Positions 46,078-55,913 of a stretch of 57,921 bases of DNA are shown piece after piece. The translations under genes were made by a program, and so were the position numbers. Source of the stretch: Phlegmacium glaucopus (taxonomy: Eukaryota; Basidiomycota; Agaricomycetes; Agaricales; Cortinariaceae); contig MU129982.1 of NCBI GenBank assembly GCA_015039465.1, positions 62,419 to 120,339 on the forward strand, in the 5' to 3' direction. The notes beneath the pieces are model-generated. The model did no database searches. It was not told where the DNA came from and saw only the letters and a list, made by a program, of their open reading frames with translations. Every line of letters starts with the position of its first letter. Position 1 is the first letter of the stretch.

Positions 46078-46706
46078 TTATGTCATACCTTGCATGAAGT
46101 TCCAAGTCTGATGAATTCCATTCCAGGTGGACCAAAGCGTGATGGGGTCTCCCGGGGTCGATAACCCATTAGCATAAAGGTCAAGATTCTGGACCGTGAA
46201 TGGGACGAAGATCCTATCAGAAGAGCAGTGAACAATAGGATTCTCTTCCTTGGTATAGAAGAAATCGCGTTTACCTGAAGGTGTTAGTGTTGGCATTATC
46301 GCGCCAAATGTGCCATTCAAAAGGCGTGTCGATGCCCACAATAGGAAGACCATCGGCAGGAGTGCCTTGGATAGCTAGGTAACGACCGGTGGCGACAGAG
46401 CGGAATGTCCAACTGTTCCCAGTCCAGTTCAATGTCCACTGCAGAAATGAAAGGTGGTCAGTTTCCATCACCATCGAAAAACGGCGCCATCATGGTTCAA
46501 CGCAAACTCACAATTTGATTTGTGCCGCCATTGACAGGCCAGCCAGTAACTGTGAGTATTTGAAAATGAGTATATTCAACTAAATCCAATCGTTAAGGAC
46601 TAGAATTTTTACCTGTCGTATTGTCTCCAGCAGAGAGATCTATAGCCGTTCCAGATTTGACATTTGTGATAAGATAGTTTATCCCAGAGTTCACGTTGGT
46701 AGTCAT
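46078..46706 (-). CDS. Ricin B-like (R-type) lectin, beta-trefoil
   Basis: Four exons (46,613-46,706; 46,512-46,549; 46,275-46,438; 46,078-46,213) with consistent phases give 143 residues, the usual size of single-domain mushroom R-type lectins. Signature pieces of three trefoil lobes are seen: YLITNVKSGTAIDLS, an Asn-Gln-Ile then Trp-Thr-Leu motif, TGRYLAIQG, FEWHIW, ITLWSTWNG and HQTWNF. The Gln-x-Trp type motifs mark the carbohydrate-binding repeats. There is no signal peptide, as expected for cytoplasmic fruiting-body lectins, which often serve in defence against fungus-feeding animals. Only the lectin domain is present; there is no catalytic chain. The sugar specificity cannot be read from here. 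Confidence 0.85.
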
Positions 46707-48728
46707 GATGTGGAGGGAAAAGACGAGAAAAAAAGCGTTGCTGAGGGGGGGCGAGGATTAAAAGAGGGTCGGACTTGGGGAGGATAGAAGCATCGAATTA
46801 TCAACTGTATCCTTTTTATGTAATATCCCGTACAGATGTCACGCATTCATGTAATTTATCGTAGGCCTTAGGTTAACAGGAGGCAAAGCAATGAAAGCAC
46901 TGAAGGCAGGAAAACGCGTGTGAACGAGCCTACTACTGTTCGGATACAAGGATGAGAAGAACAAATCCAAAAAAAGACATGGTTTGTGTCAGTGGCGCCA
47001 CGCTAAAGGGCAGACGTCTAGAATGCTCGACATGCACCGTTTCTCTGGCACTTTTGAAAGTTAAGGTCGTTTGGATTGCATATATGGACACCAGTTCCTC
47101 GAATGTTACAAGGTATGAGCAGTGTATGAGCAGGTCGGCAGTACTGGAGAGCGGAAAAATGTTTTCAACATAGATCGGACCTAGTGAGATTTGAATGCAA
47201 GAATCCCAGTGCTTCTATTTGACACCGATGATTGAAGCCGCCAATACTAATAAGAAGCCTGAGCAAGCAAGGGGTTATTGTATGGACCTGCCTGCATCGT
47301 GGAACTCGCGCCTCAGACTTGCACCGTGTAGTTGTGTACGACGAACCAACCCCGATCGTGCTTGTCACTCTGAGTACAAAGTTAAGGGATGGATGGATGA
47401 AAGTTGGGTTGCACACTCACACGACAATCACATGACCTTCACATCTATTTTTGACACTCCGAGTGATCGCCGTAGACCAGCGTAGACCGTGTATATGCAG
47501 GCTCCTAAAACCAGCGCACTCGTATCGCTCGAAGGAGCTTCATCTCAAAGCGGTGTTATATCAGTCTACAAACATAATACAAGTGTTTTGACAAACGAAC
47601 AAGTCATCAGCATTTAAGGAAAATAGTTTCCACGGGTTTCTCAATGTGAGCAACCAAGGAAACCGAGCAGAAACTAATTGAAACCTGGAAACTAGAAAAC
47701 TCGGAAACCTATGTCCAATTTTCTGGAAACCTGCTTGAATTTTACAAAGAAATCTCTACCGTTTAGTAGTTACTATTGTAGTCATGGCGGAACCAGGATT
47801 GCAAAAATTGCTCAGGGTAGGCAATCTTTTTTAAGGCTGGAGGCCTGACCCCCCCCTTCTCCCCCCAAATAAGGTATGTTTCTGCCCAAAATGGTAATTT
47901 TCTGTGATGGGAAATCTCTGAGAACATATCTCCAATGTTTTTAGAGATCTTTTATTTTTTTTGGAGATTTTTATGTTAAACTTTTGTCAAAATTGGCTAA
48001 AATATTTTATTATCATCAAAAGCTGGTCAGGATGACCTCAGGAGCCTTTCAAATACATTACAAGGCTGTGGAATGGCCCGGATGGCCCTAAATATATGGT
48101 TTTAGTAAAAAATTTAAGCCCTTTGGCCCCTCTACCTCAGGTCATCCTTGATTGTAGTGCTAGCATTAGTTTTTCTGAGTTTCTGGGTTTCTGGGTTTTC
48201 TGAAAGCTGGAAACCAATAAAAACCAATGAAAACCCAGAATCTATTTTGCCAAAATGCTGATGAAACCTTAGGGCTCCAACTTGTGATATTGTGAGTTGG
48301 AGCTTGTTACATTCTGTTATATGTTACTCCGGTCTGGCTCCGTCGGAGTGGGTTCCGGTAGTCCATACTCCATTCCAGTACTCTCCCTTGTTTCCGGTTC
48401 TACTCCGCCTACATCCAACTCCGAGACTTCTCTGTATCATTCTGGCTCTTCCAACGATACTCCAAACCCATTACCACACCTTCACCATAACAACTATTTC
48501 TTTGTCATCACTTTCCCATTATCAGTCAGCACCCCTACTATGGATTATTCACCCAAGAATGCAGGACTTTCCAGGAGCAGAGTGCAGCACTTTATAAGGC
48601 CTTCTGGGAGCAGAACACAGCACATTATATTTATCTTCCATATTTCAGTTGCTATTCCTTTTATTATTTAAGTACTCAAAGCTTGTATGTTTTTCCTTAG
48701 TTTCAATGGGGTTGCACAATCCTCAGTA
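46707..48728. other. Intergenic, AT-rich from about 47,500
   Basis: No gene recognised. About 47,620-47,770 is rich in 'gaaacc' words and about 48,170-48,240 in the complementary 'gtttct' words, suggesting the ends of an old element, but no clean boundary is seen. Short ORFs at 46,952-47,485 and 48,292-48,671 lack features. Confidence 0.4.
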
Positions 48729-49972
48729 TGTGTGACACCCGGTCACATGTGGTGACACAGTGTGACACAGCCAAATTCTTGAGACATCGCATTTGTGCTC
48801 TCCACACCTCTGAGATACAAAATAATTTGTGCTGTATTTAAGAATAAGAAGTAATTATACATGCCTACTAGTAAGATATTCCTTACAGGAAAAACATTAT
48901 ATTTGACCCAAAAATGCGAAATGAATGTCAATTGCCTGCCAAATATGAGGCTCCAAAGAGATTGGACATTATCCCTTCAACCACAGCACCTATGAGCATG
49001 ATTTGCAGAAGGATTTTGCTTAGAATTTAAATTCAAATCGATCTACGAGTCCAAAAGTTTAATTAGTCCCCCCTATGTCAAGATAGACCCTCAAAATGTG
49101 CACTTTAACATGATTAGGGGCCAGTAATTAAAATTTTAAACTCGTAGAATTGAAGCCATATACAAGTAGATTATTTTATCTCTGCAAATATAATCCTAAA
49201 TCCCATCTGTTGTGAAGATAATAGCCCAAGAAGGCACAGGTGGAAGCACGAGATGCACTGGTGATTGTCATGGGTAAACTATAAAATTTTCCGGGTTTGG
49301 ACCCATGGACATGTACATCTAAACATTCTCTACATTTTTCAATTTTATTTGTCCAGAATGGTGAAGAAATGAGTAATCTGTGGGCCCACCATGGTAGATC
49401 AATAATTGATGTGAGCAAGTTGAGTTGCCTAATTTGGACATATTTGACGAAGCAGGGCCACCATGCAGGAGGTGTAGCCAGGTCATTTCTCAACGGATTT
49501 TGATAAAACAAATTGCAAAAAATTCAGAAAAAAAAGAGCTACATGGCTCAAAGCAGAAAATTGTTGAAAATACACAAAATTCCTTGTGACAATTCCTAGA
49601 AGGATCTGAATATCCATACCCTTACCTTGTTCCTCATATCCTTCACTTAGGCCTCTTTGGCACTTGTAAGCTCATCCTTGATGAGGTTAGTAAGACTGGG
49701 GAGACATATTGCTGAGATGATGAGCAGGATTGGGAGGATGTGGATGATTGACATCAGAATGTATAAGATCTTGGTCATAATATTGCAATTTTCCCAGAAT
49801 ATTTCATTTATTTAGGGGTAATATTCAGGATTATTGTATTATATACACTATACTATGTATACTTTGCAAAAAAAATGGAGGGAAACAGTCAATAACTCAA
49901 GGAACTGCAACTGTATCAGTAAATGTGACACCAATGGCTGTGTCACACAGTGTGACTGGGTCAGGCTGTTAC
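48729..49972. mobile_element. Degenerate non-autonomous element with imperfect terminal inverted repeats
   Basis: Left: GTGACACCCGGTCACATG, leading to CACAGTGTGACACAGCCA. Right: TGGCTGTGTCACACAGTGTG, leading to GGTCAGGCTGTTAC, roughly its reverse complement over about 38 bp with gaps. The 1.2-kb interior is AT-rich without a transposase. No target duplication could be fixed. Confidence 0.45.
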
Positions 49973-50214
49973 CGGGGATTGTTCACCTCCAGTTTCAAAT
50001 ATTGACTTAGTTTCCTCCTCTTGTTTGTCCTCTAAGTCACTGAGGTTTCCATCTTTTTCCTTCCCTTCCCAGATTCAGGACATTGTAGGAGTTGGGCAGC
50101 ACAGCACATACACTGAGGCCATAGTCCTATCTGTTACTTGTTCCAGTTCTGTTCTGTCCGTTCTGGATTTGTTCCATCATTTCCCCTTTATTCCAAACTT
50201 AACATTGATGCTCA

Positions 50215-50912
50215 ATATGTAGATGTTCTAAAGACAGACAATGAACATTTGCAGAAAGAGCTTTTAAGCAATTCAGAACACTATGCAAAAGAGCTTGCAT
50301 ATCCTTGTGAAAAGCTGAAATCATCACAAACTGCATTGAAAGGCTCTAAGTCAGAGGTATACAATCTAAAGTAAAAATGTGCAAGGGCTATAGCAGTCAA
50401 GGAAAATGCTGTTCAGAAAGCTAGGTCTCAAGTTTTATGGGAAATATCTACTCTTTATCTTTTGAAGAAGGGGGCATATTCAGAACAGACTCAGAATCTT
50501 GTCAGCGTTCTTGTTCAAGCTGGTGTCTCAGCTAAAGATATCATGGGTGTCATTAAGGCTGTTTTAGGTATTTCAGGAATAACTACATCAGTCCTCATAC
50601 TGTAGCTCAAATTATCTTGGAGGGGTATATTGCAGCATGTATACAATTAGGCTTTGAGTTTGATAAAACAGAAGGTAAGAGATCCCCTTACTATAATGCA
50701 AATAATTTATAAATTATGACATAGCTGTTACATTTGGCTCAGATGGAATAGGCCATAAAAAGTTATCATATAACAAGGAGAATGGAAATTGTCACCAGAA
50801 TATGCAGATCCTGGAATACAGAATGAAGATGAAGGAGAGGCATTTGATGGATATAATGATTTTCACTCCTCAGATGAGAATAGTGGCTGGGAGGATGAAT
50901 ATATAATTTAGT
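50215..50912 (+). pseudogene. Decayed coiled-coil/transposon-associated protein fragment
   Basis: A reading track beginning TDNEHLQKELLSNSEHYAKE continues past an in-frame TAA at about 50,372 into KENAVQKARSQVLWEIS, VSVLVQAGVSAKDIMGVIKA, a +1 type frame change near 50,600, and ILEGYIAACIQLGFEFDKTE. A probable intron at about 50,675-50,730 leads to VTFGSDGIGHKKLSYN and an acidic end (SGWEDEYII). It resembles the N-terminal part of large repetitive mushroom proteins found with DNA transposons, from memory of the pattern only. One stop and one frameshift make it a pseudogene. Confidence 0.5.
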
Positions 50913-51262
50913 AATGCTAGTTAGATGAAAATTTCTACTTGTTCTCATTTTTGTGTTGAAATATTTTGTTCTAATCATGTCATATTGCCAATCATATTGC
51001 ATCATTATTAGTACTGAATACCTATCAAATAGCAGAAATCCCTCATAGTTCTCAAATGTCAAAGACCAGGACCCCAGGTCTGGTCTTTTTCTGGTCCAGT
51101 CTGGTCCAGTTGCAGTCTTTGAGTGGTCCTAAGACTGAACTATCAAGCACTATTCACAGGCAAACAAGAAGAACTAAAGAAATTCATCCAAGACTGTAAA
51201 TTACATCTGATAGTTGACAGAGATCTCTACTTGGACCTTGTTATCACTGACTTGCCTCTATC

Positions 51263-51433
51263 GGCATCAGGAAAAACACTTTGGCTCTAAGAGTCTCTCA
51301 GAGCAACCTCAAAATTTTAAGTGTACAAATCATTAAAAAATGCATTTGAAACATATTTATTTTTTTGAGGTTGGTCTGAGAGACTCCCAGAGTAGCTAGA
51401 GTGTCTTAGAGCTAAAGTGTTTTTCCTGATGCC
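51263..51433. mobile_element. Foldback MITE, 171 bp, TATC target duplication
   Basis: The ends GGCATCAGGAAAAACACTTT and the exact reverse complement AAAGTGTTTTTCCTGATGCC are perfect over 20 bp. The pairing continues through 'gctctaaga' and 'gtctctcaga.caacctcaaaa', so nearly the whole element folds on itself. TATC flanks both sides (51,259-51,262; 51,434-51,437). Confidence 0.8.
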
Positions 51434-52705
51434 TATCCAAGGACACCTCAGGACAACCTAGGACAGCATAGATAAAATTTTGAGTGTCACACATTTGCTC
51501 AGGACACCTTTAGTGTATCCTGGTGTATTGACCATCTGGATTAAATCACATCAAGAGGCCCTGAGAGTCCCTTAGAATTTATGAATTTTGCTAGACAATA
51601 TTTAACCGCCGTGTCCAGAAAAGTATTTTGCAATTTTCTCAATAAGGAGAGCTGCTATTAATATAATTTAAACATATTCAGGGTCCTAAAACAATTCTCT
51701 ACCATCTTTAAAAAATTTCCTTTTTTGGAATTTATGTAATCTACCCTGACCCAGCACCATATGCTCGAAATCATGCTTATCTGTGATCATGTGACCAATG
51801 GTCTGTGCGCCATCCAAAAGATATATAAACCACCCACAATTTTGTTTTCTTATTTCCTACTTCCCCCAGTATTATAGTACTAGTATATAACTTTGTATCA
51901 CTATTTTATTATTATTTTATTACTAGTATATATGATGTTTAAAATAATTGAATATGATTTTATTATATTATTATTATTCTGTTGTGTGAGACTATTCAAA
52001 TATCTGGTTCTAGCATCAGATATAAAGGGACTAAGGCTGCCTCAGGGATGCTCTCAGGTTGCCTCAGGACACTCTTAGGTTGCCCCAGGACATACCCAGG
52101 ACATACCTAGGACACCCTCTGAGTTTTCAAAAAAAAAGACATTGGAATAATACCTTCTTAGAGCACTCTTGGAGCTCTAAGGCTCTAAGAGCTCTGGGGG
52201 TGTCTCAGAGTATTTTAGATGGACCTTAGACTGTCCTAGGGCAAAAGTGTTTTTCCTGATGTCTCTGTCATATATAAGGAGCCATACTCATAGCTAGTCT
52301 CCATAGTTTAGACCTTAGTACTTATACATTTCAACCTATTAGCTTTGCTTATGATTAGAAGTACACAGGCTCTCAGATATAAAGTCTTTGTCAACAAAAC
52401 CTATGTTGCCTAGTACCAAATGCTATTGCAAGCTAGTTGTAATAACACTTATTGCACTTTTGGATATTCACTTTCATTTTTGAGTTGAATATCAGCTTTC
52501 CCAAAGTTTTTGTTAGTTAGAAACTGCACCTTTCCTATGATTTTCTGCTAAAAAACTTGAAATGTAATTTTTTGTTCCAAAACATAATGCAAGTGAAAGT
52601 AAACAAAGTAGAGTACAAACCCTTCTATACTTTGATAATTAGACCATGTCAGTCTCTTCATGTTCTCCTCCTTATAGTTACAACTTCAAGCTCCAATGTC
52701 TTACT
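51434..52705. other. AT-rich region with a second, diverged element of the same type
   Basis: 52,011-52,262 begins 'gcatcagatata' and ends 'aaaagtgtttttcctgatg', sharing the right end and the 'ctctaag' interior words with the foldback element at 51,263, so it is probably a relative. Words such as 'ctcaggaca' and 'cctaggaca' are repeated near 51,445 and 52,050-52,110. No gene recognised. Confidence 0.5.
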
Positions 52706-54688
52706 TCATTCCACCTTTTCTAATAACAATATATTTTCCATACTAATGCAGGTGTGTGGATGTTCTGCACCAAGCAGCTTCTTCCTTACATTCATAACTA
52801 GAACCTCCAGCTGCTCTGCCTCATTCCATCTTTCCTGATTACTGTATGTGCATGCTAAGTTTTCCATACTGATGAGGGTGTATGGGTGTTCTGCACCAAG
52901 CAGCTTCTTCCTCATGTACATAACTTGAACTTGCAGTTGCTCTGCCTCATTCCACCTTCCCAGATCACTATATGTGCATGCTAGATTTGCCATACTGGTG
53001 AGTGTGTCTGGATGTTCTGCACCAAGCAGCTTCTTCCTCATGTCCATAACTTGAACTTGCAGCTGCTCTGCCTCATTCCACCTTCCCTGATCACTGTATG
53101 TGCTTGCTAGATTTGCCATACTGGTGAGTGTGTCTGGATGTTCTGCACCAAGCAGCTTCTTCCTCATGTCCATAACTTGAACCTCCAGCTGCTCTGCCTC
53201 ATTCCACCTTCCCTGATATTTATATGTGCTTGCTAGATTTGCCATACTGATGAGGGTGTCTGGATGTTCTGCACCAAGCAGCTTCTTCCTCATGTCCATA
53301 ACTTGAACTTCCAGCTGCTCTGCCTCATTCCACCTTCCCTGATCACTGTATGTGCTTGCTAGATTTGCCATACTGTTGAGGGTGTTTGGATGTTCTGCAC
53401 CAAGCAGCTTCTTTCTCATGTCCATAACTTGAACTTCCAGCTGCTCTGCCTCATTCCACCTTCCCTGATCTATGTCTGCTATATTTCCCATATTGATCAG
53501 GGTGTCTGGATGTTCTGGGCCAAGCAGCTTCTTCCTCATGTCCACAACTTGAACCTCCAGCTGCTCTGCCTCATTCCACCTTCCCTGATTATTGTATGTA
53601 GTTGCTAGATTTGCCATACTTCTGAGGGTGTCTGGATGTTCTGCACCAAGCAGCTTCTTTCTCATGTCCATAACTTGAATTTCCAGCTGCTCTGCCTCAT
53701 TCCACCTTCCCTGATCACTGTATGTAGTTGCTAAATTTGCCATACTTCTGAGGGTGTCTGGATTTTCTGCACCATGAGCTTCTTTGTCATGTCCATAACT
53801 TGAATTTCCAGCTGCTCTGCCTCATTCCACCTTCCCTGATCACTGTATGTGCTTGCCAGATTTGCCATACTAATGAGTGTGTCTGGATGTTCTGCACCAA
53901 GCAGCTTCTTCCTCATGTCCATAACTTGAACTTCCAGCTGCTCTGCCTCATTCCACCTTCCCTGATTACTGTATGTGCTTGCTAGATTTTCTATACTCTT
54001 GAGGGTGCTCTGCCTCATTCCACCTTCCCAGATCACTATATGTGCTTGCTAGATTTGCCACACTGGTGAGGGTGTCTGGATGTTCTGCACCAAGCACCTT
54101 CTTCCTTATGTCCATAACTTGAACCCTCAGCTGCTCTGCCTCATTCCACCTTCCCTGATGCCTGTATGTGCTTGCTAGATTTCCCACACTGCTAAGGGTG
54201 TCTAGATGTTCTGCACCAAGCAGCCTCTTCCTCATGTCCAGGACTTGAACCTCCAGCTGCTCTGCCTCATTCCACCTTCCCTGACCACTGTATATGTATG
54301 CTAGATTTGCCATACTGACAAGTGTGTCTGGATGTTGTGCACCAAGTAGCTTCTTCCTCATATCCACAACTTGAATCTCAAGCTGCTCTGCATTGTCCCA
54401 CTCTCCATTCTCCCCCATTATAAGTGAAAAATTGCTGCATTTATCATCATAGTACTCCTCAATAAGTCCTATTTGCCTTCTATGAAATTCATTTGCCTTA
54501 ATATGTGGAAAAATCAACCGTCGCAGTGCATAATCCTGACTTGCAAATCTCCATGGAATTGCACAGGACAAAATTATGCTTCCCATCTGACACATTCTTT
54601 GCTGCTCAGATTTTGACATTCTCTCCCAACTCCAGTGGTGCACCAGAGGATGAACAGACAACATTCTAGATTGCCCTCTTTTCATCAA
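52706..54688 (-). pseudogene. NLR-type protein remnant: winged-helix fragment plus TPR array, frameshifted
   Basis: The 5' end reads MLSVHPLVHHWSWERMSKSEQ, the winged-helix stretch that follows NB-ARC in fungal NB-ARC-TPR proteins; the nucleotide-binding domain itself is absent upstream. About fourteen kinesin-light-chain-type TPRs of 42 residues follow, of the form GRWNEAEQLEVQVMDMRKKL then LGAEHPDTLISMANLASTY. Frame is lost at about 54,010 (a repeat is partly deleted at NEAEHPQ) and about 53,770 (a small deletion before MVQKIQTPS). The last segment is an open 345-codon frame. In intact relatives the TPRs act as ligand sensors. Head loss plus two frameshifts support the pseudogene call. Re-initiation at internal Met codons could still yield TPR-only proteins. 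Confidence 0.8.
52860..54400 (-). repeat. 126-bp tandem repeat encoding 42-residue TPR units
   Basis: About fourteen near-identical units; the plus-strand landmark 'tgttctgcaccaagcagcttctt' recurs every 126 bp with minor changes. High identity between units suggests recent shuffling. Confidence 0.88.
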
Positions 54689-54812
54689 GGAGAATGAAAA
54701 AAGGACACTAATCCCTTCGATTGAATGGATTAATATTCATTGCTTATTGAATATTGCAATAATGATGTTTCTAATGAACCGAAGTTACATTAGGGACCGT
54801 CAAAGTTGACCA

Positions 54813-54837
54813 TATTTGTATTTGTATTTGTATTTGA
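54813..54837. repeat. Hexanucleotide microsatellite (tatttg)4
   Basis: Four tandem 'tatttg' units directly upstream of the small ORF at 54,871. Confidence 0.8.
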
Positions 54838-54870
54838 CCGCGTTATATAATATAATTTAAAGTCCGACAC

Positions 54871-55245
54871 GTGGCCTGCGCGTCACGTCAGATTCACGAT
54901 AACACTTCGCTCAAGTTCACTATGCCCTCACAAACAGTCCACAAACAACTCCTTAATGACTACGTCATGTCCATGATGTTTAGACAATTATTTACCCCTC
55001 CTGAAAGAAGGACAATCGAGCATATGCAGCAAGAATTTATGCTTGATTTGGATTCTCTCATTGCAATACTTAGTTCATGTTATCCTAATGGTCAACACCG
55101 CATTCCCAAGGCTGGAAACCTTCATTTAGCATGGGAGTATGCCCAGAATCCTTCAGATCATCATCGTTTCATAAACATGCTGCGTGTACATCTGCAAACT
55201 GGGGGTCAGCTTGCCGGCACCGGACAGTGCTGGACAGCGTCATAG
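54871..55245 (+). CDS. Hypothetical ORF, up to 124 residues
   Basis: Reads MPSQTVHKQLLNDYVMSMMF (from an internal ATG at 54,922) and continues PPERRTIEHMQQEFMLDLDS, CYPNGQHRIPKAGNLHLAWE and FINMLRVHLQTGGQLAGTG. It has a helical, protein-like composition, and I do not recognise it. It could be the first exon of a longer gene or a transposon fragment, since repeats follow at once. Confidence 0.35.
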   Translation: MACASRQIHDNTSLKFTMPSQTVHKQLLNDYVMSMMFRQLFTPPERRTIEHMQQEFMLDLDSLIAILSSCYPNGQHRIPKAGNLHLAWEYAQNPSDHHRFINMLRVHLQTGGQLAGTGQCWTAS

Positions 55246-55334
55246 AACCATAGAAAAGGTTCTTTAATTTACAGCACTGGCTGGTGTCACATCACTTCTG
55301 TCTGGAAATAGCCTTGCTCTGCCCGGTACTATGA

Positions 55335-55590
55335 AGCACTATATAGGGTTAGCTCATTACTATATAGGCTTAGTTTGCTACTATGGAGCACTATATAGGC
55401 TTGGCTCATTACTATATAGGCTTAGTTTGCTACTATGGAGCGCTATATAGGCTTGGCTCATTACTATATAGGCTTACTTTGCTACTATGGAGCGCTATAT
55501 AGGCTTGGCTCATTACTATATAGGCTTACTTTGCTACTATGGAGCGCTACATAGGTTTGGCTCATTACTATATAGGCTTACCTTGTTATT
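55335..55590. repeat. Tandem repeat, about five units of 52 bp
   Basis: Unit: 'ctatataggcttggctcatt' then 'actatataggcttactttgc' then 'tactatggagcg'. Each unit itself holds two related half-units starting 'ctatataggctt'. Confidence 0.88.
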
Positions 55591-55913
55591 CTCCAGAAAC
55601 ACCTGGCTTTTACTTAGTACTATAAAGCTCAGTATAGTCATATATAGACTATATATAGTATATAAACCCAATATGTTTATATACTGTATCCGAATACTGA
55701 TAGCTTTGCATAACAAAATAATTGGAAACATTATTGATTGTATTAAAGTACCGAGTTCCGAAGCTACATAAAACAAGTAACTAGACATTGCAATAAAGCA
55801 GGGTGTTAACTACTCAGAAGAAGGTTATCTTGACAGAACCTGCATCTAAACTTGTCAGTGGACTATACAGACAATAGGGATAACTTGAAGAGAGAACATA
55901 CTGACATCAATTA
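55591..55913. other. Intergenic, nothing recognised
   Basis: AT-rich ('tatatagactatatatagta'), no supported ORF. Confidence 0.4.

Noticed and set aside
46078..46706. Full ricin-type toxin
   Set aside because: Only a single beta-trefoil lectin domain is present; there is no ribosome-inactivating chain.
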